A DNA stretch of 64,000 nt from Halorhodospira halochloris (GTDB taxonomy: Bacteria > Pseudomonadota > Gammaproteobacteria > Nitrococcales > Halorhodospiraceae), in the NCBI RefSeq assembly GCF_002356555.2, contig NZ_AP017372.2, positions 2,586,501 through 2,650,500 on the forward strand. Reading direction: 5' to 3'. A program made the position numbers and the translations under genes. Shown here in pieces: positions 46,430-57,384 of this stretch (its first letter is position 1; the number at the start of each line of letters is the position of its first letter). A model generated the notes under the pieces. That model searched no databases. It saw only the letters and a list, made by a program, of their open reading frames with translations, and was not told the DNA's origin.

Positions 46430-46705
46430 ATGGATAGGAAATTGCTCAACATACTCTGCTGCCCGGTAACCAAGCGCCCCTTAGAGCCAATGTCAGCTAA
46501 GGATATTGAGCTCGTGAATCGGCTTGTCCGTGAAGGGAAACTTAACTACTTCGACGACGCTCAGGTAGAACATGAGCTGAGCGAAGCGCTTGTGACTGAC
46601 AACCGGAGCCGCATCTATCCGGTCGAAGATGGCATACCTGTCATGCTTGAAGAGCGCGGCATACCTGGCTCTGTGCTGCAAGATGGGGGCAGTCCTAGCC
46701 CCTAA
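46430..46705 (+). CDS. Trm112-family protein
   Basis: This 91-residue protein resembles Trm112, a small activator subunit of methyltransferases. It has the N-terminal LLNILCCPVTKRPLE, an inserted helical part (KDIELVNRLVREGKL) and the closing RIYPVEDGIPVMLEE strand. Only the first Cys pair position is kept, so zinc binding may be lost. ATG 46430 aligns with the family start; GTG 46409 is an alternative. No Shine-Dalgarno is visible. prmC follows after 215 bp, and the space between shows nothing definite. Confidence 0.85.
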   Translation: MDRKLLNILCCPVTKRPLEPMSAKDIELVNRLVREGKLNYFDDAQVEHELSEALVTDNRSRIYPVEDGIPVMLEERGIPGSVLQDGGSPSP

Positions 46706-46920
46706 TACAGGGCAGCCGAGCTATCGGGCGGTATCTTCATCAGACTACTTCGCCCCGTGGGCTCGCCAAAACGGCTCAATCTCTGCGCTTGCTTGTCCCT
46801 GTCGAGAAGTTGACACCGTTTAAACCACCAGATGGAGGAGTCACTGTGCCATCCAAATAGCCATTACTCGGCGCGCAGGAGGCCTGCAGATACTCCCGTT
46901 ATCGTGGCAGAAAGGACGTT

Positions 46921-47754
46921 TTGACATCGCTTGGTGAAGCCTTAAAGAAGGGCGAAAGACTTTTAGAGGATCTTTCGTCAACGCCGCGCTTGGATGCGGA
47001 GCTGTTACTTTGCCACGTATTGGGCAGACCGCGCAGCTATCTCTACGCTTATCTCGAGCAGCAATTTGATGAGACCACACGGCAGGCATACCTGGCACTT
47101 ATAGAGCGCCGCAGATGCAAGGAGCCGGTGGCATACATCCTGGGCACTTGTGAATTTTGGGGGCTAGAACTTGAAGTCTCCCCTGCTGTACTAATCCCGC
47201 GGCCAGAAACGGAACACCTAGTTGAAGCAGCTATCGCCGTATTGCCTCACGCCGGGAGACTACTTGACCTCGGCACCGGCAGTGGGGCAATAGCTCTAGC
47301 AATAGCCCAATCCCGCCCTGACGCACAGGTTAACGCCTTAGACTCTAGCCAATCAGCGCTAGCCATTGCTCGCAACAACCGCGACCGCCTCCGGCTTAAC
47401 CACGTTGATATTCGCTTAGGCGACTGGAACACGGGGATAAGCGGCAGCTATGATGTGATTGTGGCTAATCCTCCCTACGTGGAAGAGATAGCAGATGAAT
47501 GGTCCAGCGGGTCACTCCAATGGGAACCGCGAGAGGCACTGGCAGCTGGTTGCGACGGGCTCGCGGCAATCCGCAAGCTCATCCCGGCTGCCCGTGGCGC
47601 CTTGGCACCACAGGGCTATCTGCTCATTGAGCACGGCGCCTCTCAAGCCGCAGCAGTGAGGGCCATCCTCGCCGCTGAAAATTTTCATGCCATCGAGACC
47701 ATCCGCGATTTAGCAGGATTGGAGCGAATCACTCTAGGCCTTGTGAACCAATGA
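46921..47754 (+). CDS. prmC: release factor glutamine methyltransferase
   Basis: PrmC (HemK) methylates the GGQ glutamine of RF1 and RF2. The 277-residue protein contains the N-terminal helical domain, the SAM motif LDLGTGSGAIALAIA and the catalytic NPPY (VANPPYVEE). VLIPRPETEHLVE is also typical. The start is TTG at 46921 with GAAAGGA upstream. The stop overlaps the moeB start by 4 bp. Confidence 0.95.
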   Translation: MTSLGEALKKGERLLEDLSSTPRLDAELLLCHVLGRPRSYLYAYLEQQFDETTRQAYLALIERRRCKEPVAYILGTCEFWGLELEVSPAVLIPRPETEHLVEAAIAVLPHAGRLLDLGTGSGAIALAIAQSRPDAQVNALDSSQSALAIARNNRDRLRLNHVDIRLGDWNTGISGSYDVIVANPPYVEEIADEWSSGSLQWEPREALAAGCDGLAAIRKLIPAARGALAPQGYLLIEHGASQAAAVRAILAAENFHAIETIRDLAGLERITLGLVNQ

Positions 47755-48497
47755 ATGATGAACAGCTACTGCGGTACAGCCGCCAAATACTCCTGCCGCA
47801 AATAGATGTCGCAGGCCAACAACGCCTGCTTTCAAGCACTGCCTTAATCATTGGGGCCGGCGGCCTGGGCTCACCAGTCTGCATGTACCTCGCCGGGGCA
47901 GGAGTAGGCAAGCTGATCATCGCCGATGGCGACACAGTGGAGCTAGCCAATCTTCAAAGGCAAATTGCTCACACAACAGCTGACATTGGCCAGCCAAAGT
48001 CCAAATCAGCAGCCAGCGCAGTATATAATCTAAACCCCGAAGTCATTACTAATACTCTACCTGCCCTTAACGACCACGAACTGATATGTGAGCAAGCCCG
48101 ACGGGTTGACCTGGTCATTGACTGTTCCGACAACTTCGCTACCCGTTTTGCAGTAAACCGAGCCTGCCTTGCAACCGAGAAACCTCTAGTCAGCGCGGCC
48201 GTAATCCGCTGGGAACTGCAAGTTGCTACCTTTAGCCCCACAGGAGAGCCCTGTTACCGCTGTATCTTTGGGGGAGGTGATGTAAGCCATGAAGGGTGTA
48301 GCGACAACGGTGTAATCGCGCCATTACCCGGCATCGGCGGTAGCATCCAGGCATTGGAAGCAATCAAACTGCTTGCCAATGCCGGTGAGCCACTAATCGG
48401 CAGGATGCTGGTTATGGACACGCTATCTATGCGTACCAGGACCCTCAAGGTGCCGGCTGACCCGAACTGCCCCAACTGCGCAAGAGAGGGCGGTTAG
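47751..48497 (+). CDS. moeB: MoeB/ThiF-family adenylyltransferase
   Basis: This E1-like enzyme adenylates the C-terminal Gly of MoaD or ThiS. The 248-residue protein has the nucleotide loop IIGAGGLGSPV, the Arg-containing ELANLQRQI, and zinc-binding CYRC and CPNC pairs. Length and lack of a rhodanese domain suit MoeB; ThiF cannot be excluded. It overlaps prmC and converges on hslO with a 4-bp overlap of coding ends. prmC-moeB is a common pair in gammaproteobacteria. Confidence 0.92.
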   Translation: MNDEQLLRYSRQILLPQIDVAGQQRLLSSTALIIGAGGLGSPVCMYLAGAGVGKLIIADGDTVELANLQRQIAHTTADIGQPKSKSAASAVYNLNPEVITNTLPALNDHELICEQARRVDLVIDCSDNFATRFAVNRACLATEKPLVSAAVIRWELQVATFSPTGEPCYRCIFGGGDVSHEGCSDNGVIAPLPGIGGSIQALEAIKLLANAGEPLIGRMLVMDTLSMRTRTLKVPADPNCPNCAREGG

Positions 48498-49381
48498 TGG
48501 TATCTTTCACTACCCGGCGTAGCACTATCGGCGAGAGCGTGCTCGACATCAACCCGATCATACCGAAAAGCCGCCCCACAGAACTCACAACGCACTTCGA
48601 CTACACCTGCCTCGTCGAGGACCTTGTCAATCTCCTCGCGTTCAAGCCCACGTAAGATTGAGGCAATACGCTCGGCAGAACAGCGACACCTAAAGTAAAG
48701 CTCACGAGGCTCAAAAACTCGCACCGTCTCCTGGTGGAAGAGCTTATGCAACAGCTCCTCAGACCCGGTCTCCAAGAGCTCACGCTCACTCAGAGTAGCT
48801 GCAAGATGACCTACTCTTTCCCAGGCGTCTGGATCTACCGCAGGTGATTCACCTTCGCTAGTTTTCTGTGGCATGCGCTGTAATAGCATACCGGCGGCGC
48901 GGGCACCATCACTCGCGAGGAAAAATCGGGTTGGTAACTGCTCAGAATCGCGGAAATAGGTCTCCAGGGTTGCCGCCAAGCCTTCTTCCTCGGTGCCAAC
49001 AACGCCCTGGTAGCGCTGCCCATCTTCGGGCTCTATGGTGATAGCCAGGCGCGCATTACCGCAAAGTTGATGCAGCCCACCCCGCTGCGGCTCCCCCTGA
49101 TAACGCACAGTACCTCGCATAGCCCCATCTCCATCTGCATGAACTAGCAACAAGGAGATAGCGGCGTCGTCATCACCATAAACCTGCAATGTCAGCTGAC
49201 CCTCAAGCTTGATAGTTGCGCGCATCAGGGCACATGCGGCCAATGCCTCGCCAAGCAGGCGCGCAACCGGCAGAGGGTACTGGTGATGCTCACAGGCCGA
49301 CTCTAGTACAGAGTCGAGTTCGACTACCTCACCGCGAATATCAGCTTCATCAAATAGAAAACGTTGGCAAGCGTCGGTCAC
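48494..49381 (-). CDS. hslO: Hsp33 redox-regulated chaperone
   Basis: Hsp33 is a holdase activated by oxidation. The 295-residue protein keeps the zinc-binding Cys set near the C terminus (RCRCSAERI and CEFCGAAF). The N-terminal half includes [20 protein letters not shown] (read as [19 protein letters not shown]). The start is GTG at 49381, overlapping the gatB stop, an unusual partner that suggests chance compaction. Confidence 0.95.
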   Translation of the reverse strand: MTDACQRFLFDEADIRGEVVELDSVLESACEHHQYPLPVARLLGEALAACALMRATIKLEGQLTLQVYGDDDAAISLLLVHADGDGAMRGTVRYQGEPQRGGLHQLCGNARLAITIEPEDGQRYQGVVGTEEEGLAATLETYFRDSEQLPTRFFLASDGARAAGMLLQRMPQKTSEGESPAVDPDAWERVGHLAATLSERELLETGSEELLHKLFHQETVRVFEPRELYFRCRCSAERIASILRGLEREEIDKVLDEAGVVEVRCEFCGAAFRYDRVDVEHALADSATPGSERYH

Positions 49382-50817
49382 GATTGATCCAGTTTATTTT
49401 TGAGTAACTCATTTACCTGCTGAGGGTTAGCCTTACCCCCAGAGGCCTTCATAACCTGTCCGACAAAAAAGCCGAACAGCTTATCTTTACCAGCTCGGTA
49501 CTGTTCTAGCTGCTTAGGGTTGTTAGCAATAACCTCATCGACCATCTCTTCAATCGCCGATGAATCGGTAACCTGTTTTAGTCCCTTAGCCTCAATGACC
49601 TCATCGGGTTCGCCCTCGCCTGCCCACATGGCCTCAAAAACATCCTTAGCTACGCGCCCCGAGACCGTTTCGTCTTCGATACGCGCCACCAAACGTCCCA
49701 GCATCTCTGGGGTGACTGGAGATTCAGTAAGGTCTAACCCATCTTTGTTCAAGTAAGCGAGCAGCTCGCTCATAACCCAATTAGCCGTCCTTTTTGCAAA
49801 CCCCCCTGACTCGGTCACCGCTGACTCATAGAAGTCGGCCAACTCTCGGGTAGCGGTCAAGACCCCGGCATCGTAGGCAGGGAGTCCGTGCTCCTCGATG
49901 AACCGGTTACGCTTCTCATCGGGCAGTTCAGGCAGCGTCTCCCGGACTTCGGCTACCAGCTGTTCGCTCACTTCAACCGGGAGCAAATCGGGCTCCGGGA
50001 AGTAGCGATAATCGTTGGCCTCTTCCTTGGTGCGCATTGAGCGGGTAACGCCCTTGTCGACATCGAAAAGGCGAGTCTCTTGGACTACCTCACCCCCGCC
50101 TTCAATAACATCGATTTGGCGTTCCACTTCATATGCCAATGCCCGCTCGACAAAACGGAATGAATTGAGATTCTTTAACTCAGCGCGGGTACCAAACTCT
50201 TCCTGGCCACGCGGACGAACAGAGATATTGGCATCACAGCGGAATGAGCCTTCCTGCATGTTGCCATCACAGATTTCTAGGTAGCGGACCAAGGCATGGA
50301 GCTTCTTCATGTAAGCGGCAGCCTCCTGCGGCGAACGCAGGTCAGGCTCGGACACAATCTCCATTAGTGGTGTGCCGGCACGGTTTAGATCCACCCCGGT
50401 CATACCGTGAAAATCTTCGTGCAAAGACTTCCCGGCATCCTCTTCCAGATGAGCCCGGGTAATACCGATACGCTTGGTGCCGCCATCGTCGAGTTCTATA
50501 TCTAGGCTGCCACCTTCAACCAGCGGCAAATCGTACTGAGAGATCTGATAGCCCTTGGGCAAATCAGGGTAAAAATAGTTTTTCCGGGCAAAGACCGAGC
50601 GGGGTGCTATATGTGCCCCTACCGCCAAACCAAACTTAATGGCCATGCGGACAACTTCGGCATTTAACACCGGCAGAACTCCTGGCATCCCAAGATCAAC
50701 CGGACATGCCTGCCTGTTGGGTTCGGCGCCGTAAGCCGTAGAGGCGCCCGAAAAAATCTTACTTTTTGTGGCCAACTGGACGTGAATTTCAAGGCCGATG
50801 ACGGTTTCCCACTGCAT
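49378..50817 (-). CDS. gatB: Asp/Glu-tRNA amidotransferase subunit B
   Basis: GatB binds the misacylated tRNA and activates it for amidation. The 479-residue protein begins [13 protein letters not shown] and contains [36 protein letters not shown] and a C-terminal tRNA-binding (YqeY-like) domain. It is third in gatC-gatA-gatB on the minus strand, with 91 bp between gatA and gatB. Confidence 0.97.
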   Translation of the reverse strand: MQWETVIGLEIHVQLATKSKIFSGASTAYGAEPNRQACPVDLGMPGVLPVLNAEVVRMAIKFGLAVGAHIAPRSVFARKNYFYPDLPKGYQISQYDLPLVEGGSLDIELDDGGTKRIGITRAHLEEDAGKSLHEDFHGMTGVDLNRAGTPLMEIVSEPDLRSPQEAAAYMKKLHALVRYLEICDGNMQEGSFRCDANISVRPRGQEEFGTRAELKNLNSFRFVERALAYEVERQIDVIEGGGEVVQETRLFDVDKGVTRSMRTKEEANDYRYFPEPDLLPVEVSEQLVAEVRETLPELPDEKRNRFIEEHGLPAYDAGVLTATRELADFYESAVTESGGFAKRTANWVMSELLAYLNKDGLDLTESPVTPEMLGRLVARIEDETVSGRVAKDVFEAMWAGEGEPDEVIEAKGLKQVTDSSAIEEMVDEVIANNPKQLEQYRAGKDKLFGFFVGQVMKASGGKANPQQVNELLKNKLDQS

Positions 50818-50908
50818 GGGCGATATAGCTCCAGTTTTTGTATGCTTAGATTACTCTTTCGTACGCACGAGACGTTAGGCGAAGCAGCTGCCGCCCAACG
50901 GCAACTGC

Positions 50909-52363
50909 TTACTCAAAGCCTTCGGGCACGAGTCTATGCCAATCAGTAAGCTGCTGATACTTATGGGCCACATTGAGCAAGCGAACTTCATCGAAGTGGC
51001 CACCAATTAGCTGCAACCCTACCGGTCGGCCGCGCGAGAAACCGGCTGGTATCGACATGCCAGGCAAGCCGGCAAGGTTAACTGCCAGGGTGTACATATC
51101 GGACAAATACATCTGAACCGGGTCGTCGCTTCGCTCGCCTATGTCAAAAGCGGGGGTCGGCGCAGTCGGTCCGGCGATGACATCCACCTTCTCCAATGCC
51201 TGGCTAAAGTCGTCTGCAACCAATCTACGTATCTGCTGCGCTTTACGGTAGTAAGCGTCGTAGTAGCCGGCCGATAGAGCATAGGTGCCTACCAGTATCC
51301 GCCTTTTTACCTCTTCACCGAACCCTTCTGCTCGGGTGCGCTTATAAAGATCTTCAAGCCCCTGAGGATCTGCGCAGCGGTGGCCGTATCGAACACCATC
51401 ATATCGAGCAAGGTTAGAAGAGGCCTCGGCCGGGGCTATCACGTAGTAAGCAGGTAGGGCCAAATCCATATTCGGCAGGTCCACTTCTATTAACTCGGCC
51501 CCCTCTCCCTGCAAGACCTCAAGCGCCGCCTCTACCCGGGATCGCACATCGGCGTCCAGGCCGGTACCGAAAAACTGTGCCGGAACGCCTACCTTTACCC
51601 CCCTTATGGAACGGTTCAGCCCCTCGGTGTAATCGGGCACAACATGATCAACACTGGTCGAATCGCGCGGATCGAAACCTGCCATCGCACCTAGCATCAA
51701 GGCCAAATCCTCGGCAGTACGGGCAAACGCCCCACCCTGATCGAGACTAGAGGCAAAGGCGATCATGCCATAACGAGAAACCCGGCCATAAGTGGGCTTG
51801 AGCCCACAAACCCCGCTAAGCGCTGCTGGCTGGCGTATCGATCCCCCCGTATCAGTGCCCGTTGCCGCGGGAACCAGACGCGCGGCAACCGCGGCCGCTG
51901 AGCCTCCGGATGACCCGCCGGGTACTGCATCAAGATCCCAGGGGTTACGCACCGGGCCAAAATAACTGGTCTCGTTTGAGGAGCCCATGGCGAACTCATC
52001 CATATTCGCCTTGCCAAGCACAACCGCGCCAGCCTCAGCCAAGCGCTCTACAACCGTCGCGTTGTAGGGCGCTTCAAAATTGGCAAGCATCCGTGACCCG
52101 CAAGTTGTCGCGACACCTTCGGTACAAAAGATATCTTTGTGGACGATCGGCACCCCGGTCAGTGGACCGCAGTTGCCGGAGCGGATCCGCTCATCAGCCA
52201 CTTCAGCGGCTTGTCGGGCACGCTCTGCAGTGATTGTAATCAAACTATTGATTTGCGGTTCAACCTGCTGGACTCGCTCGAGAAGCGCCTCGGTGAGTTC
52301 GCAACTCGTAACTTCCCCAGCTCGCAGGGCCGCAGAAATCTCAGCTACTGTCTTTCGGTGCAT
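50909..52363 (-). CDS. gatA: Asp/Glu-tRNA amidotransferase subunit A (amidase)
   Basis: GatA is the glutaminase half of GatCAB. The amidase-signature triad is clear: Lys in VHKDIFC, Ser in [16 protein letters not shown], and the cis-Ser region [14 protein letters not shown]. Length is 484 residues. It follows gatC by 23 bp. Presence of GatCAB implies that the organism forms Asn-tRNA and/or Gln-tRNA by transamidation. Confidence 0.97.
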   Translation of the reverse strand: MHRKTVAEISAALRAGEVTSCELTEALLERVQQVEPQINSLITITAERARQAAEVADERIRSGNCGPLTGVPIVHKDIFCTEGVATTCGSRMLANFEAPYNATVVERLAEAGAVVLGKANMDEFAMGSSNETSYFGPVRNPWDLDAVPGGSSGGSAAAVAARLVPAATGTDTGGSIRQPAALSGVCGLKPTYGRVSRYGMIAFASSLDQGGAFARTAEDLALMLGAMAGFDPRDSTSVDHVVPDYTEGLNRSIRGVKVGVPAQFFGTGLDADVRSRVEAALEVLQGEGAELIEVDLPNMDLALPAYYVIAPAEASSNLARYDGVRYGHRCADPQGLEDLYKRTRAEGFGEEVKRRILVGTYALSAGYYDAYYRKAQQIRRLVADDFSQALEKVDVIAGPTAPTPAFDIGERSDDPVQMYLSDMYTLAVNLAGLPGMSIPAGFSRGRPVGLQLIGGHFDEVRLLNVAHKYQQLTDWHRLVPEGFE

Positions 52364-52386
52364 GGATTCTCGGATTCCGTTAGGAG

Positions 52387-52674
52387 TTATTCGACTACGC
52401 GCGGGACCAAATATAGACCGGCCTCAACCGCCGGCGCGCCGGACTGGTAATGCTCACGCCTATCATCCTCGGTTACCTCATCAGGGCGCAAACGCTGGGT
52501 GGCATCCAGAGGATGGGACATTGGCTCTACGCCTGTTGTATCGACCGAATTCATCTGCTCAACAAAGCCGAGAATCTCGGACAGGCTGCTAGCGTAGTCT
52601 GTGACATTGCGTTCCTCAATGCCTATACGGGCTAGATGGGCGATGACTTTGACCTCTTCAGCCTCAATCGCCAT
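52387..52674 (-). CDS. gatC: Asp/Glu-tRNA amidotransferase subunit C
   Basis: GatC stabilises the GatA-GatB complex. The 95-residue protein shows the N-terminal [12 protein letters not shown] helix and the [15 protein letters not shown] stretch, with MSHPLD near the end. GAGGAGA lies a few bases before ATG 52674. It is divergent from mreB, with 129 bp between start codons. Confidence 0.95.
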   Translation of the reverse strand: MAIEAEEVKVIAHLARIGIEERNVTDYASSLSEILGFVEQMNSVDTTGVEPMSHPLDATQRLRPDEVTEDDRREHYQSGAPAVEAGLYLVPRVVE

Positions 52675-52742
52675 GACAATCTCCTCGGGGTGATAATTTG
52701 CGGGATATTATTTTCAGATGCAAATCTACCACAGCCCTTCTC

Positions 52743-52771
52743 TTGCCCAAACCCCTTTACACTGCTAGATT
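52743..52771 (+). promoter_or_regulatory. sigma70-type promoter for mreB
   Basis: TTGCCC (52743-52748) and TAGATT (52766-52771) are separated by exactly 17 bp and end about 32 bp before the mreB ATG. Two mismatches in each box at most. Confidence 0.5.
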
Positions 52772-52800
52772 GGGCGACTTAAGGTTTTCTCTAGGGCTAG

Positions 52801-53847
<1,047 letters not shown>

Positions 53848-53953
53848 AGTAAAAGTTTTTTGTGGTGACACTTCAACTCTGGGCAAGGTTGGAGTGGATT
53901 AAATAGCAAATCTTGAGTAACAACATACTGAGCACACAGAGGCTCGGGGAACT

Positions 53954-54838
53954 ATCAAACCGTTATTTCTACAGCGACCGTCGGCCGCAACCAGGTTGTT
54001 CCTGCTAGCCACGGCGTCCGTTTTGTTGATGGCCTTAGACCACCGGGAACATCTTATAGAACCGGTAAGAGAGGCGATGTCGGGTATTGTCTACCCGTTG
54101 AGGATTGTTGTCGACGCTCCATTTGCTTTAGCGGATAGCGGCTCCAGATGGCTTACCACCCGGCAGTCGCTTTATGCCGAAAACCATCAACTACGCACCC
54201 AAAACCTCCAACATCAGGGGCGCCTGCAACGCATGGAAGCTCTCGAGAGAGAAAACCAACGGTTACGCCAACTCCTCGACTCATCGCAGCGCGTTGAGAG
54301 TGAAGCAGCCATAGCGGAACTGATCCGGGTAGACCTGGACCCTCACTCCCACCTAGTAGAGATAAACCGCGGCACAAATCACGGGGTATTCATCGGCCAA
54401 CCGGTGATAGACGCGGACGGTGTCATTGGCCAGATTGATAGAGTAGGGCCTTTTTCCGCTACTGTCAGGCTAATATCTGACGCAAGTCATGCCATCCCGG
54501 TTGAGGTCAATCGCAACGGGTTGCGAACTGTCGCCCGCGGCAGCGGCGACACCCAGCAACTTGAACTAGCGAACATCCCCACGAATGCAGATATTCGCGA
54601 AGGGGATTTGTTAACGGCTTCCGGATTAGGCGACACCTTCCCCCGTGGCTATCCGGTCGCCTATGTCTCGCAGGTGGTCAGTGAGCCGGGCGAGCCATTT
54701 GCGCGAGTACTAGCAAGGCCTGCTGGAAACCTTGATAGGAGCCGCAAGTTGTTGCTGCTTGAGAGTCGCCAAGAAACCAATACCGAGGATAAAGCGAAAA
54801 CCTCTGAGCAAGAGCAAGCTGAGGAGGTGAACAATTAG
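53954..54838 (+). CDS. mreC: rod shape-determining protein MreC, apparent ATC start
   Basis: MreC is a bitopic inner-membrane protein with a membrane segment, a coiled coil (residues about 65-100) and a periplasmic beta domain (EINRGTNHGVFIGQPVID, DATHA-like DASHAIPVEV). The first usual start codon is TTG at 53996, but the translation upstream of it (KPLFLQRPSAATRL) matches the conserved MreC N terminus. That stretch opens with ATC at 53954, five bases after GGGGA. No ATG, GTG or TTG exists further upstream before a stop. The true start is therefore ATC or TTG; 294 or 280 residues. Confidence 0.9.
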   Translation: MKPLFLQRPSAATRLFLLATASVLLMALDHREHLIEPVREAMSGIVYPLRIVVDAPFALADSGSRWLTTRQSLYAENHQLRTQNLQHQGRLQRMEALERENQRLRQLLDSSQRVESEAAIAELIRVDLDPHSHLVEINRGTNHGVFIGQPVIDADGVIGQIDRVGPFSATVRLISDASHAIPVEVNRNGLRTVARGSGDTQQLELANIPTNADIREGDLLTASGLGDTFPRGYPVAYVSQVVSEPGEPFARVLARPAGNLDRSRKLLLLESRQETNTEDKAKTSEQEQAEEVNN

Positions 54839-55347
54839 TGACCGGTTACAGGCCTAACAGCGGTGCAGGGATAATCCTGCTTAGCTTTATCCTTGCGTTG
54901 ATGCTAACTATTTCACCGATTCCATGGGAGGATCGGCTACCAGACTGGTTCAGCGGGCTACGCCCAGAGTGGACCGCTCTCGTACTTTTGTATTGGAGCT
55001 TGGCTGTTCCAGAAAGAGTAGGAGTAGGCTGCGGGTGGCTAGCAGGACTCTTCCAGGACGCTTTACTAGGCACCCTACTTGGCCAACACGCATTGGCTTT
55101 TGCAGTCATTGCATATTTCGCTATACGTTTGCATAAACACCTCCGCATGGTCCCAGTCTGGCAACAATCGTTAGTGGTGCTCGGGCTGTTATTTCTCGTT
55201 CAAATATTACTATTCTGGATCAATGGGATAATTGGTAGACCGTCTCCCGACTGGCAGGTGTGGACTTCACCTATAATCGGGGCCTTCTTGTGGCTGGCAC
55301 TCTTCCCTTTTATGCGTAACATACGCCGACGCTATAATATACAATGA
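54838..55347 (+). CDS. mreD: rod shape-determining protein MreD
   Basis: MreD is a small integral membrane partner of MreC. The 169-residue protein has about five hydrophobic segments and the motifs WTALVLLYWSLAVPERVGVG and GLFQDALLGTLLGQHAL, typical of the family. The start is GTG overlapping the mreC stop (TAGTG). Confidence 0.94.
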   Translation: MTGYRPNSGAGIILLSFILALMLTISPIPWEDRLPDWFSGLRPEWTALVLLYWSLAVPERVGVGCGWLAGLFQDALLGTLLGQHALAFAVIAYFAIRLHKHLRMVPVWQQSLVVLGLLFLVQILLFWINGIIGRPSPDWQVWTSPIIGAFLWLALFPFMRNIRRRYNIQ

Positions 55348-55440
55348 GAAGATTGTCCCAGGTTATGGATTTGCCGAAAGATAGGCAATTTTCACTCGGG
55401 CCCTGCCCGAAAGCAACTAACAAAGTATGGATCTACTAGG

Positions 55441-57384
55441 GTGAGCGAAGCTTCACGCATTCCTGATCATCACCGCGATGCGCACATAACTCGCACCCGC
55501 ATAATATTAGCGGGAACTGTCTGCTTAATAACGGTGTTGATAGTCTTATCCCAAATGGTGCGACTCCAAATAGTCGACCATCAGCACTACGCTACTCTCT
55601 CTCATGAAAACCGCATTAAGGTTACGCCTATTCCACCGACTAGAGGATTAATATACGATCGCAATGGACACGTGCTAGCAGAGAACCGCCCTTCATATCA
55701 GTTGACTTTAATTCCTGAGCGAGTTCCTGATCTCGAAAAAACCCTCGAGCAGATTTCTCAAATAGTCCATGTCAGTGATGCTCAAAAGGAGCGATTCAAA
55801 ACTCAGCTGCAACGCTCACGTCGCTTCGAGGAGGTGCCTCTTCGATCTCAACTCGATGATGAAGAAGTAGCCAAACTGGCGGTACACCGGCACCGCTTTC
55901 CAGGCATGGAGGTGAATGCCCGCTTAGTCCGGCACTACCCCAACCCGAACCATTCGAGTCATGCTGTAGGACACGTCGGGCACATAACCCGCGAAGACTT
56001 AAGGCGCATTGATCAGTCCACTTATCGCGGTACTCACCATATTGGCAAGAGCGGTATTGAGCTCGCTTTTGAAGATACCTTGCGCGGTGAGGTTGGCTTT
56101 GAGCGTGTCGAAACCAATGCCTTAGGCAGAGTTATTCGCAGCATAGAGCGCACCCCCCCGAAGCCCGGTAACGATTTGATCTTAACTATAGATAGTAAGC
56201 TGCAGGAGGTTGCCGAGCGGGCCATAGGTGATGAAAGAGGAGCAGTCGTCGCCATAGAGCCGCAGAGCGGGGAGATATTGGCCCTAGCCAGTCAACCCAG
56301 CTATGACCCGAATAAGTTTGTCGAGGGCATGACACATCAACGTTTCCGTGAGCTCGAACGAACTGGCTGGCAGCCGCTTTACAATCGCGCTAGCCGCGGC
56401 ACCTACTCACCGGCTTCGACTATAAAGCCTTTCGTCGGCCTCGCAGCACTTGAGCATGGAGTGATTGAAAAGGACACAGAAGTCAATTGCGATGGAGAAT
56501 TCTTCCTGGAGGGGCGTGATCGACCCTACCGCTGCTGGCGAGAGACCGGTCACGGCGACATTAACTTCGGCCAGGCTCTAGCTGAGTCCTGTAATGTTTT
56601 TTTCTATGACACCTCCTTCAAGCTAGGCATCGACCGAATGTCAAAATTCTTGGAACAGTTCGGTTTTGGGGCGCAGACAACCTCAGACATCCCTGGCGAG
56701 CGACGCGGTGTTTTACCTTCCCGTGACTGGAAAAGGGGCGCCATCGGGCAGGGATGGTTTCACGGAGAGACGGTAATAACGGGCATTGGCCTAGGTTATT
56801 TTAATGCTACCCCCCTGCAGCTGGCTACGGCCACCGCCATCCTCGGCAATAGGGGCGAACTAATAACGCCACGACTGGTTAGAGGTGTAGCTGACGGCGC
56901 CAACAATGATCAGAACTCGGCAATTGAACTGGGCCAAGCCACGGAAACCACACCAACTCAACGCATAGATATTGATGACCCATCCCACTGGGAAGAGACT
57001 ATCGAGGGCATGCGTCTTGCGATACAGCACTACCGCGGAACCGCCCGGCTGATCAACGAGAACTTAAACTACGACTTCGCTGGCAAGACTGGAACGGCGC
57101 AAATCACCGAAAGAGACGTCGATGACGACGAAGAGAGACCAGAACACCTGCGCAACCACGCGCTATTTATCGGCTTGGCCCCAGCAGACGACCCCCAAAT
57201 AGCAATAGCGGTGGTCATTGAGCACGGCGGTAGTGGCGGTGCCGCAGCCGCACCAGTAGCACGAGCAGTTGTAGACTACTGGATGCTGCAAGATAAAACC
57301 TACCTCCAACAGCTAGAGCAGGGGCGGATAGATGCGAGCGAAGTTGAAGACGAAGAGGATTCTGAACTCGAGATAGCCCCATGA
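55441..57384 (+). CDS. mrdA: penicillin-binding protein 2 (elongasome transpeptidase)
   Basis: PBP2 cross-links peptidoglycan during elongation with RodA. One N-terminal membrane segment (residues 20-42) precedes the dimerisation domain (PPTRGLIYDRNG) and the transpeptidase domain with SPASTIKPF (SxxK), SCNVFF (SxN) and GKTGTAQ (KTG). The C terminus has an acidic tail beyond the usual end (VEDEEDSELE). Start GTG at 55441; 647 residues. The stop overlaps the rodA start. Confidence 0.97.
   Translation: MSEASRIPDHHRDAHITRTRIILAGTVCLITVLIVLSQMVRLQIVDHQHYATLSHENRIKVTPIPPTRGLIYDRNGHVLAENRPSYQLTLIPERVPDLEKTLEQISQIVHVSDAQKERFKTQLQRSRRFEEVPLRSQLDDEEVAKLAVHRHRFPGMEVNARLVRHYPNPNHSSHAVGHVGHITREDLRRIDQSTYRGTHHIGKSGIELAFEDTLRGEVGFERVETNALGRVIRSIERTPPKPGNDLILTIDSKLQEVAERAIGDERGAVVAIEPQSGEILALASQPSYDPNKFVEGMTHQRFRELERTGWQPLYNRASRGTYSPASTIKPFVGLAALEHGVIEKDTEVNCDGEFFLEGRDRPYRCWRETGHGDINFGQALAESCNVFFYDTSFKLGIDRMSKFLEQFGFGAQTTSDIPGERRGVLPSRDWKRGAIGQGWFHGETVITGIGLGYFNATPLQLATATAILGNRGELITPRLVRGVADGANNDQNSAIELGQATETTPTQRIDIDDPSHWEETIEGMRLAIQHYRGTARLINENLNYDFAGKTGTAQITERDVDDDEERPEHLRNHALFIGLAPADDPQIAIAVVIEHGGSGGAAAAPVARAVVDYWMLQDKTYLQQLEQGRIDASEVEDEEDSELEIAP

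Noticed and set aside
55365-55439. 24-codon frame between mreD and mrdA (starts ATG 55365)
   Set aside because: No convincing ribosome binding site and no recognisable peptide; its stop next to the mrdA GTG may be chance.
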